Assembly (NCBI GenBank): GCA_010093605.1
Contig: MU004192.1
Location: 1,572,584-1,636,583 of the forward strand
Source: Lophium mytilinum
Taxonomy: Eukaryota; Ascomycota; Dothideomycetes; Mytilinidiales; Mytilinidiaceae
Reading direction: 5' to 3'
DNA: 64,000 nt
Position numbers and translations under genes: made by a program. Positions within the stretch are counted from its first letter, which is position 1. Every line of letters starts with the position of its first letter. Of this stretch, positions 33,750-53,956 are shown piece by piece. Below the pieces are notes generated by a model. That model had not been told where the DNA came from and made no database searches. It saw only the letters and a list, made by a program, of their open reading frames with translations.

Positions 33750-36224
33750 TCAGCCAAGATTGAACTCATCCGCCACACCCGCACCTCTCATGAACTTCTC
33801 CCTTGCTCTAACCGCCTTCCTCATCTTCGCCGCTTCTTCCTCAGCCTCACCAGGCTGGGATTCAACCACCTGCATCTTCCTCGTGCTCTTCCTTTCACCC
33901 TTATCGTTCCTACCGACACCCTTCGCGCCCCCTCTGCCACCGTCCCTTCCGGCTCCTGTCCGCTGACCCGGCACCTTCATGCCCGACGGCTTTTCCCGCA
34001 GCGCAAACGCTTTGGCCAAATGCCCCAAATGCAGCTGCTTGATATCAAAGTACCCGCGCTCCGTAGCAATATGAGTCGCATAGGCACGGATATGACTCTG
34101 GTATGCCCTCCGTGCGCTCTCAAGCCTGGCTGGAGATGCCATTGCCCATCGCTCGACCGCGAGTTGCAGCTCCGTCGCCTTGTCTGCATAACTTACTTTT
34201 TCTGGTTTCCCGTACTTGTTGAGCGTGGGTTTCGATGGGCCGGAATCGACGAGACCTTTCCTGAGGATCTCTTCTGCATCTTGTCGACTGATGTGATGCC
34301 CACCCTCGCTATCTTTACGATCGCCCTTCAAGATGTCGACGTAACCTTCTTCGCAACCGGGCATCAGGAAGATGCAAGCACGACCGTCGCGACCTGCACG
34401 AGCCGTGCGACCGATACGATGGAGATGGTCCTCGCGAGCGAAAGCGGGGTCGAACTCGATAACAAGGTCGACATTGACGTCGAGGCCGCGAGAGGCCACA
34501 TCGGTGGCTAGGAGGAGAGACGGCTCGGTGTTCTTGGTGAAGTGTGCGAGGGTGGACGTACGAAGGGCTTGAGGAAGAGAGCCATGAAGGCGGTAGGTGG
34601 TGACGTTATGGGTCTTTTGTGAGAGGACACTGGACTCGGCATGCGTAACGGCGAGGACAGTTGGATTCGACTGAGGCGTTTTTGACGGCTGTGACTTTGA
34701 ATCTCGCTGCTTAGTCGGTTCTTGGACTACCTTTGGCTCCTCGATTTCGGAATGTTCCTCTGCGTCGAGTTGGCTAGTGAGAATATCAAAATGAAAATCG
34801 ACTGAATCAGCGCAAGAAATGAATACAATGACTTTCATGACCGAGCCTTTTCGAGCAAAGGCTCGTTTCAAGAATGAAAGGAGAGAGACAAGCCGCAGTT
34901 TTGCCGGCACAGTGGCGTAGGACTGCTTGAGTTGTGCTGGTGCCAGAAACGCGCGGTCTTCGGAGATAGTTTCATCGTCTTTCTGAGCTTCGTCAGAAGT
35001 GTCGGCTTGGATAAGCGTAGCTTCTTTCAACGATATTTCTCCTAGCCGTTGCACATCGGTTTTCATAGTTGCAGAGCACAGGTATGTCATCCGCTTCGAT
35101 GGCAAACCTGGAATCATATCCTTGGAATCTTTCCTCGCCCTCATTCTCAAGTTGAGATTGCCGATGATCTTCTGGATCTCCTTCTCGAAGCCAAGCTCCA
35201 TGAGACGATCTCCTTCGTCGAGAACTAGCCAGCGGACATTGCTGACGTCCAATCTCTCCGTGTGTTCTAGATGGTCTGCGAGCCGACCCGGCGTCGCCAC
35301 CAGAATATGTACTCCTTTTCTCAGACGAGCCTTCTCAGACTGCTTTTTCTCTCCTCCAATCACGGTACCAGGTACAATCCAATGCGCACAACGGATGAGA
35401 CGCTCCAGCACGACTGCGATTTGCTTGCTCAACTCCCGCGTTGGTGCAAGTATGATTGCAAACAACCCCGAGTCTCGATGGATGGCATCCGGACCATCAT
35501 CCGCCTTCCGCTTCTTCATGAAAGATGACAGCTCCATTATCCGCTGCACAATCGGCAATAGGTATGCCAACGTCTTTCCCGAGCCCGTCTCTGCCTGTAT
35601 CAACGCATCCGAGTCATCCTTCAAAAGTTGAGTAATGGTCTTTTTCTGAATTGCGGTGGGCGCCTTCATGTCCATCTTATTCAGCAGATGCGACGCAATC
35701 GTCGTCGAAAGCCCAAGGGATGTGAAGGTATCGAGCTCGCTGCTCAGAGGTGCGTTCGAGGGTTCTACGGGAGTCTCGTCCACGGCTTCGCTCTGTGGAA
35801 GTTCTTTCGTAATCGATTTGGGGTTGTACGTGAACAGAGACGAGATGATCTGCTTCGGCTGGTTTCTTGGGGTTTCGTGGCCATTGCTCCGTCCCTTCGC
35901 GTTATTCGGTGTCGCATTGCCATTGGAAGCAGGCTTGAATTCTCCATCCACACGCTGTCTCTTCACAGCACTCGGGCCAATAAATTCCTCCTCTTCAGAC
36001 ACCGGAGGGCTCTGCCGCAGCCTGTTTGCCCGGATGCCACTGACACTGTTCGCGCCTGAAGCAGCGCCGTTCCCCGTAGTGGTCGCTGTCTTCTGCTGCC
36101 AGTGCTGCGCTGCTTTCTTCGCCGTTAGCCTGTCTTTCCAGCGCCCGCCTTTAAAGGTCGGCGCCGGGCGCACAAATCCGTCGTCCGGAATGGAGAAGTT
36201 GAGTAGCATGCCATTATCCGCCAT
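33750..36224 (-). CDS. dbp7: DEAD-box RNA helicase Dbp7
   Basis: This is a nucleolar ATP-dependent RNA helicase for 60S ribosomal subunit assembly (DDX31 orthologue), 824 residues in one exon. Motifs in order: Q-motif region LGLSTTIASHLLNKM and PTAIQ, motif I AETGSGKT, Ia PTRELSKQ, Ib ATPGR, II DEGD (the Dbp7 variant of DEAD), III SAT, and VI HRIGRTARAGR. The N-terminus (MADNGMLLNF, GGRWKDRLTAKKAAQHW) is diagnostic for Dbp7. The C-terminal domain and basic, glycine-rich tail (TGAGRDGGRGGAKGVG) are also typical. The start at 36224 is the first ATG giving this N-terminus. It is divergent from panC over about 1 kb. Confidence 0.97.
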   Translation of the reverse strand: MADNGMLLNFSIPDDGFVRPAPTFKGGRWKDRLTAKKAAQHWQQKTATTTGNGAASGANSVSGIRANRLRQSPPVSEEEEFIGPSAVKRQRVDGEFKPASNGNATPNNAKGRSNGHETPRNQPKQIISSLFTYNPKSITKELPQSEAVDETPVEPSNAPLSSELDTFTSLGLSTTIASHLLNKMDMKAPTAIQKKTITQLLKDDSDALIQAETGSGKTLAYLLPIVQRIMELSSFMKKRKADDGPDAIHRDSGLFAIILAPTRELSKQIAVVLERLIRCAHWIVPGTVIGGEKKQSEKARLRKGVHILVATPGRLADHLEHTERLDVSNVRWLVLDEGDRLMELGFEKEIQKIIGNLNLRMRARKDSKDMIPGLPSKRMTYLCSATMKTDVQRLGEISLKEATLIQADTSDEAQKDDETISEDRAFLAPAQLKQSYATVPAKLRLVSLLSFLKRAFARKGSVMKVIVFISCADSVDFHFDILTSQLDAEEHSEIEEPKVVQEPTKQRDSKSQPSKTPQSNPTVLAVTHAESSVLSQKTHNVTTYRLHGSLPQALRTSTLAHFTKNTEPSLLLATDVASRGLDVNVDLVIEFDPAFAREDHLHRIGRTARAGRDGRACIFLMPGCEEGYVDILKGDRKDSEGGHHISRQDAEEILRKGLVDSGPSKPTLNKYGKPEKVSYADKATELQLAVERWAMASPARLESARRAYQSHIRAYATHIATERGYFDIKQLHLGHLAKAFALREKPSGMKVPGQRTGAGRDGGRGGAKGVGRNDKGERKSTRKMQVVESQPGEAEEEAAKMRKAVRAREKFMRGAGVADEFNLG

Positions 36225-37281
36225 ATTTTCGGGAAACGGCTTTGCGTAGTGGATTTGTTTGGTGATACGGCGGGGGAGTGCAAAAACGGTGGAGGGACCA
36301 ACACGAAACTTTTTGGTGAAGCTGGTCCAAGCGCTAGGTACTCTAGAGCTCGGGCCTGCATTTGCACCCCTCCACCAAAAGTTTCTTGGGACAACCTTCT
36401 TTCCAATCCCATAGTGTCAGTTATCTCATGAAGTCCTCTATATTCACTGTGCTCCGTCTTCTTTCATTCATATGAGTCATGCAATCCGTAACAGCACCCA
36501 ATTAATTGCTTCACCACTTGCTTGGCTGGCGACAGCTTGTGTGATTCACGCTATCTCAATGTTGTCAGCCTACTCGGAGTTCCCATAACATGCTAGAGCT
36601 CTACCTACCACACCGCGTATAGGGTTCCATGGGCCCACGTAAGGTGGCTCGAAGAAGCCCGATTATTCCCAAAGCTCTGAGCTTCTTCTGTACCGATCGC
36701 AAAATCTCTGATATTAAATATGAATATCTTTACACAGGGAGCGCTAGACTTGAGCGTCTGCGTGACAGACGCAAAGTGGCTGTGTTGTGTCTAGTGTGTT
36801 CCGGCTGCTTCGGAGAGTCTAGTAACGATATATAAATAATCATGATAGAATGCCAAACTTTTGTACTTGAGGCTGGCGTATGCGCTTTTCACATTTCTTC
36901 CACGCTGTCTAATGTGCCCTACATCGAATTGGACGCTCTGTGATAATGGAAAGGTTACAAAAGCAACTTTTCGTAATTCAGAGCTGGCATATGTAGAGAA
37001 GCTACTGGCACTTTTATTGATGGCCAGCTGTAGATAAGTTGAAGGCAGAATATAGCATTGAAGCGGGCTCGGGGGCCGAGCGTTTTTCACGAGTCACGTG
37101 GAGTCGTCCGTGATGATATTTGCGGCGGAGAATGAAGCCCATCCCTCTACCACCATGGCTGCCTCCAGCGGACGTGTCAGCTTATCCTGCGTGGGCCATC
37201 GAGGGAGAGATTCACTTCTCCTCCTTCAACTCCAGACTGCTTCTGAATCATAGACAGCCCCGTTGAGCTTGCGAGTACACT
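36225..37281. promoter_or_regulatory. Divergent promoter region of dbp7 and panC
   Basis: No gene is seen. A CACGTG palindrome at 37095-37100, 182 bp before the panC ATG, could bind a bHLH factor. That is only a motif match. Confidence 0.45.
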
Positions 37282-38427
37282 ATGGCCACCAAGCTCCCTC
37301 AAATCCGAGGCATCGCGTGTACGATTTCGTCCTATATATGAGCCATTGGACCCTTAAACTTACCTGCTTCAGCTCTTAGTATTCGCCGCCGTCTTTACGG
37401 GACTGCTCAAACCGCACCTAGCCCCCAGATCTTCCGCGATGTCCCACCTCTTCGCACCTACCGCCGGTCTCTCCTCCTCTCCAAGCGCACCGTCGGGCTC
37501 GTTCCAACTATGGGCGCCCTCCATGACGGCCACCTGAGCCTCGCCCGCCTCGCTGCCGCCGAGAACACCGACGTTTTCATAAGCGTCTACATCAATCCCA
37601 CGCAATTCGGCCTCAACGAGGACCTCTCCTCCTACCCCAAGACATGGGAGGCTGATCTCGCAGCCCTCAAGAATCTCGACGCTGAGCTCGCAGCAACCCC
37701 TGGCGCTGGCCGCATCTCCGCCGTCTTTGCTCCAACTACAAAGACTATGTATCCGACGCTCCCCCCAGACTCCTCCCTTCCAGGAAAGGGCTCCTTCGTA
37801 ACAATCACCCCATTGGCAAACCTGCTAGAAGGCGCGTCCCGCCCGGTCTTTTTCCGTGGCGTTGCAACTGTTTGCATGAAGCTGTTCAATATATGTACGC
37901 CAGAGCGCGTCTACTTCGGCCAGAAGGATGTCCAGCAGACCGCGGTAATACGGCGACTGGCAAAGGATTTTCACGTGGACACGACAGTGCGTATCGGCCC
38001 GACGCAGCGCGAGGAAAGCGGACTCGCAATGAGCTCAAGGAACGTATACTTAGGCACGAGGCGGAGAGAGGTCGCGCGAGTGCTGTCCCAAGCGCTAAGG
38101 AGGGCTGAGGCGCAGTACCTGGCTGGCAAGAGGACTAGAGGGGACATCTTGTGGCCAGCGACGGCCCATGCGGATGAGGTGGCTGCTGCTCAGGAGGAAT
38201 TGGAACCCGGAGCTCGGGCGAAATTCGAAGTGGATTACATTTCATTAGCGGATCCGGAAACCATGGAAGAAGTTGAGGTTGTGGATCCGGCGAGGGGCGC
38301 CATATTGAGCACGGCTATGAAGATGCTGCCGCTCGAGGAGGTGGCTGAAGGCGAGCAGCTAGGGGTTGGGAAGGATGAAATCGCCGTGAGGTTGATTGAC
38401 AATATCATATTGGAGCCAGCAGAGTAA
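37282..38427 (+). CDS. panC: Pantoate-beta-alanine ligase (pantothenate synthetase)
   Basis: This enzyme joins pantoate and beta-alanine using ATP in the last step of pantothenate (coenzyme A precursor) synthesis. Exon 1 (37282-37316) and exon 2 (37380-38427) give 360 residues. The first exon supplies MATKLPQIRGIA and continues into a basic, acid-poor leader (IRRRLYGTAQ) that could target mitochondria. Family signatures are PTMGALHDGHLSL (HIGH-like nucleotide site), NPTQF, GASRPVFFRGVATV, YFGQKDVQQ and REESGLAMSSRN. A 15-residue segment after the first Rossmann part (AATPGAGRISAV) is slightly longer than in bacteria. PAN6 is the yeast name. Confidence 0.95.
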
Positions 38428-39565
38428 GTTACTCTGGACCCTCATACCACATTCATAATAGACCTGTGCACACATTTACTCTATTGTTATATCACTTTCG
38501 GTGGATTTTAAAGTAGCTGAATAAGATGGGAATTTAGTAAATGAATGACCTTTGAACTCGCTTGCTACTTCGTACCTCAATACGACAGCACTCAGAGTGA
38601 TCTGGCCCGTTCCAAAATTCCTACTTTGGGCGTCATCCTGAGGCCTTTTGAATCGTGACTCGAAAATCCACCCCGAATTTCGCCCTTCTCAAAGTCACAT
38701 GGCATTTTTCTCATCAAGTAAAACTCTACTTCATGTCATACTTCCAGCACTTCATATCTATGGTCAGAGACTTGCGCTCTTCGGCAGGTATCTTGGCATC
38801 GGACCCTACGTTGGTTATTCAACTGTCAGGTAGTGCAAACCATGGGCGAGCAACTTCAACCGCTTACCATCGTCTTTAGCTACGTCACGAGGGCCATGGC
38901 TATTAATGCCGGCCGAATGCTGAACTTATCAATTTATGGCGCTACGATCAAAAGGCGACGAGTTGACACCGTTTTCAATTATCCTTGACAACGTTAGGAA
39001 AGGTTTACCCGCGCATATAAACAGAACTTTTGATGTCTTTCTCCTGCAGTCCAAATGAGGGCGCGGAACTGACTCTTCACACAACACTGCTGACATTCTC
39101 ACTAGCCCTTCCGGCTCAAGCACGCTGAACGTAAGTCGGGGTCCGTCAGCTCAGTCTATAAGAGGGCTGATGTCCTCAGATGATGCTTATAAAACCGAAT
39201 TAAAACTAGTAAAATCGTTCGTCTCCCGTAAGAAGTATGCGTTTCTTTTGAATAACTACTCTAGTAGGTGCTTTATTGGCATACGTAACGTCTTTGGCTC
39301 GTCAACGCATCTTAAAATGGTGGTTCTGCTGAACCACGGAACCGCAACACCAGCGCAAGAGTACCGTCACCAAGTACTAGAGATGAACCGTAGGAACGAT
39401 TAGGCACTCTCGCTACCAACATGAAACGAATCATACCCTTTGACCCAAAACCACCACAAATAAAAGGAGACTGATCCGTCGACTGTGCATCTCTCTCGCC
39501 GTCCCTCTCCTCAATTCACATACACCTAACCTAGCCCGACGACATCATCGTGCACACAATATAAA
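38428..39565. other. Intergenic region
   Basis: No supported gene. A 77-codon ORF at 39170-39403 begins only a few bases after a TATAAGAG motif (near 39160), too close to be its TATA box, and has no family resemblance. Confidence 0.45.
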
Positions 39566-40444
39566 ATGGAACACAGCCTTTACGAGTACGCGGTGATGAG
39601 GCTGTACCGTGAGCTGATCGAAGACCAAGCCGACTCAGCTGGGTACGGAATCAGCACGTCGGAGTTGAACGACTTTCTCCAGTTGCTGAATATCGGTAAT
39701 TTCGAGGAACTCATGGGGGTCACCACAGAGTATTATGAGATTTTCCACGTCCTCCAATTGGTAAGCACCCAGTTTTGGGGGTTCGAAGTATCGTGTTTGC
39801 ATTGCACGAGGCTAACATAGTGGTAGGATGGCATCGATTTTTTGCTAGAAGCCCCTGACTGCATTTTGGATTTTGAGTTGGATTGCTATCTCGCGCTTTC
39901 GTTGCGCTCGAGCGATCACTTCTTGGGCGAGATGTTCGAGCAGGTTTACGGCTCCTCGGTGGAGGAGTTTCTCCAGCAGGTTTACGGCTCCTCGGTGGGG
40001 GAGTTTCTCCAGGAGATGGACGAATCCGAGGATGATGGCGAGGAGGATGATGATGAGAAGGAGGATGGGGAGGTTACGGAAGGGGACGAGGAACCCGAGC
40101 TCGAATCCGAACACGATGGTGATAACTCTGGACTGGATCTGTTTGACAACAACTTCCTCGTTGTGGTCCAGATGGGGTTTCACGGTTCGTATCCGCCGGA
40201 ACTTTTCGCATCGAGACGGGGCTCAGCCACAGTATGGAGTCTCCGTTGGGAACCTGAAGAGAGTATATTCGAGGCTCAGATACGCGAAGAACTGCGAATT
40301 CTTGAGGCAGAACTTCATAATTCCGGGCTCCTTGGTGCTGGACACAGGATAGCTATGGTCCAGAGGGTTGATGGAGGTGAACGGTATCTGATGAGCCGCG
40401 AGAGTGTAGGACGTTTCAGTCAGCCTGCCATTCAGCTTAGGTAG
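39566..40444 (+). CDS. Acidic orphan protein with 12-residue tandem duplication
   Basis: I do not recognise a family. Exons 39566-39760 and 39827-40444 give 270 residues. The 66-bp intron has a GCTAAC branch point, and only the second AG keeps the frame open. Residues about 1-65 look helical. Exon 2 contains two copies of a 36-bp unit (39941-39976 and 39977-40012) encoding QVYGSSVEEFLQ and QVYGSSVGEFLQ. A strongly acidic stretch follows (EDDGEEDDDEKEDGE), then a mixed globular-looking C-terminus (WSLRWEPEESIFEAQIREE). There is no signal peptide or membrane span. A consistent intron and long open frame support a real gene. It may be lineage-specific. Confidence 0.65.
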
Positions 40445-41743
40445 ACACGTGAACAGATATGTGGAACTACAATAAGAACGAGCATGGCGCGAGCGAGTGC
40501 CGTACCGAGGATGAGGTTTCGTAAGTGTTTTAAAGTTAGAATATTGATTAATTAAACCTGGTTTTTCAGCGTCCTGCGTGAACACAGGGTCTCCAGAGAG
40601 GCATATCTCCAGCTTACGCGCTTCAGAAGCTGGCTAGTAACGTTGAGAAGTTGTGAGCTCTCGCTTCCTATTTGGAGCGTCGAGAAAATGACATCTAGTG
40701 CGGATCTTTCATAATATATCGAAGATTCCACTCGCTGGTAAAGATGTAGCAAAATCGTGTTACTTGCTACTCGCCAAGTTGAAGGGCTGAAAATCCGATA
40801 TTCAAGGGCGATGTCGCATAACGGTCCGAGGCAATCCAGCAAGATCGCGCATATTGCTAGGTTCTAGTTTGAAGCTCAGAAGATATCATTGAAGAAGGAA
40901 ATCTTGCGCTGATGTGAAATACGTCAAACGCTAGCAAGAATACAGCAAGATGTTGGAAAATGTTAGATTGTGCTTGCATTGTCGGAGATGAGAATCAAGG
41001 TAGACATCTCATAACGACCCAGGGCACTTCAACCATGGACAAGAACGTAGCAAGTGGTGTGAACTGCTGGTTTCCTATTTGAAGCGTCGAAAAATGACAC
41101 CGATCCTATTTGCTTGATGACTACTAGGGGTACCCCAGGCAGTGGCAAGGTAGTAGGCGATGCGATTTCCCTGTGTCCGATCTGAAGTGTAGAGAAACGA
41201 CATCAAGTCTGGGAATATGGTGGTTGCTGGAGACACGTTGGACGTTGTCAGGGGATACTCACAGCTTGTGAGTGTCTGTTCTCGTAGCCAAAGTCAATTT
41301 CCTGGATTCGACGTACCATTTCTGGCAATACATTGACTCACAGAAGCTTCCCTTCCGCTGTCAAGACGACGTCGACACACTCCCAAAAATCAGAATAGGA
41401 CGCGAGTGCAACATTTTGTACATTCCAGGACCTCGTTGAGCCACCACATACAGTGTCACCGAGCGAAAGCTCTATTTCCCAGTAGTTTCACAGACAGAGA
41501 AAAACAAAAGCAGGAATTCAGAAAGTAAAAGGAAGTAATTTATGTGCAATAGTACAAGTCTTCCCGCAATCGCACCTCTCGTTCAGCATACCAGTACAAC
41601 ATGCCCATCCCTCTCCCAAACCTGATGACTTCTGGGCTGAGAAAAACCACCAGAGACTGCCGCAAGATCCCAGAGCTTGGTCGGGCGACAATGCCGGGAG
41701 CGCGCAAACCGCCTTGTTCAGAATACGACCCAAATCCGATGAC
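40445..41743. other. Intergenic region with a decayed repeat family
   Basis: No gene is supported over 1.3 kb. It contains three diverged copies of a roughly 30-nt element and other partial self-similarities between 40.6 and 41.2 kb. Confidence 0.5.
40665..41203 (+). repeat. Three diverged copies of a 30-nt repeat
   Basis: Copies lie at 40665-40694, 41072-41100 and 41175-41203. The core resembles TTCCTATTTGAAGCGTCGA followed by AAATGACA. The first two are close to each other, the third is more diverged. Flanks contain further weak similarity (CATAACG...CC at about 40817 and 41011). Confidence 0.6.
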
Positions 41744-42684
41744 TTAATGGTGAGCTGGCGCGCTTGACCTGTAGCCAACCACCTTGAAACGTCCGATCAT
41801 CTCGCCGACGGAGAAAAAGCCGATGGCCTCGGCGGTCACAACGGCTGCGGAGGCGTATTGTGCAGTGCTGAGGTTCCGGGCGCGGTTGAGGAGGGAGGAG
41901 GGATTTAGGGTGGCGGTGTACGAGGATAGGGACGACGGGTTACGGGCGGCGGATAGGACGGGTTGGAAGTAGGATTGGAAGGTTGCCGCAGATCTAGGTG
42001 TAGCGTGTCAGTACGTGAAGTCGAGGTTCGCATTTGCGGAAATTGAGTTAAGCTCATATGGGTTGTTGATTAATTGGACGGAGGAAGGGACAGCTTACGG
42101 AGGGTTCATTTTCCGTGCTTCGAAGACTAGCTTGCCGAGTTCGAGGCCAACTTTGGAGTAGTATATTGTAGGTGGGATCAATGCTGTAAAATCACAGAGT
42201 CAGCATGTTGTCGCTCTTCATATCGGGCCCTCTTCGTGTTTTCCGAGCTCTGCGCAGGGGCACTTGTTTGTCCATCTCATCCATCACCTTTCAGGCGCTC
42301 AATGCCTCTCCAAACCCTTCCTCGTCGTAGATCCAGTCCGCCTCTTGCCCACCAAGCCCACAGGTACGCCATTGACCCCGTGTGCCAACCCTAACAACCT
42401 CAAAGAGAACTGTACTCACACTGCACGAACCCAATCGCGCGTCCTGTCCGTCCCCCAACCTTGCCTAGCGCATTGCCTGCACTTGCTCCAGCCTTCAATA
42501 ACGCGCTGCCCGCACTGCTGGTGACCTTGGAGAGCCCCTCGGTGGCCTTGCTCGTAGCTTGGGCCGCCCTCTCCTTCGCGGTTGCGGCAACCTCGGACGC
42601 GGAGCTGGCGCTGCGACGGGCGAAGAGCTGGCGACGGGCCGGCAGGGTGGTCCGCAACGCGGCGCGCGATGCGGGGAGGGACAT
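41744..42684 (-). CDS. atp20: Mitochondrial F1Fo-ATP synthase subunit g
   Basis: Subunit g sits in the membrane sector of mitochondrial ATP synthase and stabilises its dimers, which shape the cristae. Exons 42684-42420, 42183-42099 and 41993-41744 give 199 residues. The introns are 236 and 105 bp. The N-terminus (MSLPASRAALRTTLPARRQL) is a mitochondrial-type leader, followed by an alanine-rich helix. The conserved core is GFVQSLIPPTIYYSKVGLEL, KLVFEARKMNPP and TFQSYFQPVLSAARNP. The C-terminal span AEAIGFFSVGEMIGRFKVVG contains the GxxxG-like dimer motif region. The fungal protein is longer than the yeast one mainly in the N-terminal part. Confidence 0.93.
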
Positions 42685-43134
42685 GGTCGAGGAGGGGAGA
42701 TGGAAGGTGGATGGGGGTTGAGTTGGTGATGGGGTGAGGTTGAGCAGGAGCTGGAGCTTTTTCCGTAGGGAGATTTCGGGCTAGGCCGGCGGCTCGTGCG
42801 CTGGCTGCGGAAGGGTTAGGGATGGCCGCGATGACGCATATTACTTCATCAAGCTCTTCTTTAAGGATGATAGAGAATCAATTGGCTGTGTAAGGTCAAG
42901 ATCAATCATATGTTTTGTTGGTAGAATATTGTAGAGCGGGAGCGTTGGGATCTCCTTCAATTTCATTACCGCCTCAGCTTCCGCAACTCCGAGACTGCTA
43001 TGCATGAGTATCAAAAGGCATCCGAGTTTACAATTCCTCTATTTAGCATCCATGGAGTATCTTCTAGGCCAAAACGCTAGTTCTATATGTCATCCGGCTC
43101 CTCAATTCGTGTGACAATGCTTGGAATTCTCAAT
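42685..43134. promoter_or_regulatory. atp20 promoter / glr1 3' flank
   Basis: 450 bp without coding evidence and no motif recognised. Confidence 0.5.
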
Positions 43135-51980
<8,846 letters not shown>

Positions 51981-53724
51981 ATGTATTTCCCGGTTCCTTT
52001 GGCCCTGCCCTGGAGTTGGGTGTTCTGCTTTGCCCTCCTGTTGTACGTCGATATCTGTACCACACAGCACAGCATATGCCCCGCGGGCCGGCTATCGGCG
52101 CCGAGCTTGCGGGCGTATCCAATGCCGTGTCTCCAATGCCATGTGCCCGCGCTGACCTCTCCCAGTTTGTTCAGATATCTGCGGCTGCACGTCAATCTGC
52201 TCTCGCTATGTTTGTACCGTCCGGTGCAGCCGTCGGACGACCCCTCGGTCACTTCCCGGGACATGACTGTCATCATCCCCACCGTTGCCGTTGATATCCC
52301 GCAATTGCAAGACACGCTGGGCTCGGCACTCCGCCTGGATGCCGCTGACATCTTCCTCGTTACCACCGATGCGTGCTTCAAGCGCGTCTCGCGCATGGTG
52401 GAGAAGATGGGCTCCCCCAAAAAAATCCGAGTGCTGTCCGTGGCCCAGGCCAACAAGCGCCGGCAGATGTCTCGTGCCATCCCAGAAGTTAAAACGCGCA
52501 TCACGCTCCTGCTCGACGACGACGTCTGGCTGCCCGAGAAGTTCACGAAATGGATCCTCGCGCCCTTTGAGGACGAGCGTGTAGGCGGGGCCGGCACGAA
52601 TCAGCGTCTGCGGCGGAAGGACCCCTGGAACATATGGGAGTTTCTGGGAGCCTCATATCTGGTGCGCCGCAACTTCGACTGCACGGCGTGCAACTACATG
52701 GACGGTGGGCTGCCGTGCCTCTCGGGGCGGGCTGTTGCGTACCGCTCGGAGATCCTGCAGGACCCGCACTTCACGCACGGCTTCAACCACGAAACCTGGC
52801 GCAGCGGGCACTTCCTCAATGCCGACGACGACAACTTCATCACGCGCTGGCTGTTCACGCACGACTGGAAGATCAAGTTCCAGAACCACCGCGAGTGCGA
52901 GGTCGAGACGACGCTCGAGAACGACTCCAAGTACCTGAAGCAGTGTCTGCGCTGGGTGCGCAGCAACTGGCGGTCCAACATCACGAGCCTGAAAGACGGC
53001 AACATGTGGAGGTGAGTGGTCACAAAAGTGTGCAATTGACGATTGGCGGGTTCGTCCAACTGCGATGCCGCGCCAATTGCTGACCCCTCCACCGCACCCA
53101 CCCACCTCTGCTGACATGCCCAACAGAAAGTACCCCTGGAGCCTGTACGCCGTGTTCCAGACAACTCTCACGCAATGGGCGTTTCTGTACGACGTGCTGC
53201 TGTTCTGGACGTTCAGCCGGACCCTGGCCGATCAGGGCTATTACGCAGCCGGCAGCGAGTGGCGGCCTTGGCTGCTGTGGGCGCTCTTCGCGGCGCACTA
53301 CCTCTTCAGCAAGACGATCAAGTACATCCCGCACCTGCTGCGCAACCCGGGCGACGTCGTGTACCTGCCCGTCTCGATCCTGTTCGGCTTCTACCACAAC
53401 ACGATCAAGTTCCAGGGTCTGTTGACGCTCAAGGAGGTCAGTTCTACTTCCAGTTCCAATTGCATCTCTTGCCCCTGGTTGGCTACCCCGCACCACCAGC
53501 CCCCACCCCTTAGTCGTGCTCTTCAGCCTCGCTTCCCGCAACACTCACTGACCATTCCGGTGCATCAGACGACCTGGGGCACGCGCGAGGGCGCCGACCA
53601 AGACGACAACATCAGGATGATTCCCATCAAGCCGCCCGTGTCGCCCCCGCCCGAGGGCCGCGTGCTGCGCGAGCGCGGAGCCATCCTGCCCACTGCTACC
53701 ACTGCGACGACGGCCATCGGTTGA
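51981..53724 (+). CDS. Family 2 glycosyltransferase (Cps1/hyaluronan synthase-like polysaccharide synthase)
   Basis: This is a membrane glycosyltransferase that probably polymerises a cell-wall or capsular polysaccharide from a UDP-sugar. Exons 51981-52042, 52166-53011, 53127-53436 and 53569-53724 give 457 residues. The first intron (GTACGT, 123 bp) joins an N-terminal span (LPWSWVFCFALL) to FRYLRLHVNLLSLCLYRPV. Catalytic GT2 motifs are present: VTVIIP-like MTVIIPTV, LLLDDDVWLP (DxD), LNADDDNFITRW, and QCLRWVRSNW as QxxRW. Further spans follow in exon 3 (WLLWALFAAHYLF, VYLPVSILFGFYHN). The type is close to Cryptococcus CPS1. The polymer cannot be deduced. It stands alone in a gene-poor region. 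Confidence 0.9.
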
Positions 53725-53765
53725 GCCTGGGAGCCGCCGTGGTTCTTCAACTGATTTTAGGTTTC

Positions 53766-53956
53766 TGCCGGATACGGCATGTTTGCGCCATTTTGGCGCG
53801 GCTTAGAGCTGCAGCAGACTCAGCCGATCTGCATTCATGGCTCCATTTTGGAGCGGGCGAGCGATGCGAGGCCCTGGAGACGCATCGCCGGCAAAAGTCG
53901 CGGCCTGCGACGGTTCCTTTCTCCCCTTCATCGGGCGCCGCAAAAGGAGTTTTTGC
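53766..53956 (+). repeat. Five perfect small inverted repeats downstream of the GT2 gene
   Basis: Stem-loops lie at 53766-53779 (TGCCG/CGGCA), 53785-53799 (GCGCCA/TGGCGC), 53840-53854 (GCTCCA/TGGAGC), 53897-53911 (GTCGC/GCGAC) and 53940-53956 (GCAAAA/TTTTGC). The second and third share the loop TTT and differ by a compensated base pair. They start 42 bp after the GT2 stop, so they may lie in its 3' UTR. Confidence 0.6.

Noticed and set aside
39170-39403. 77-codon ORF just after a TATAAGAG motif
   Set aside because: The TATA-like motif is too close to the ATG and the product resembles no family.
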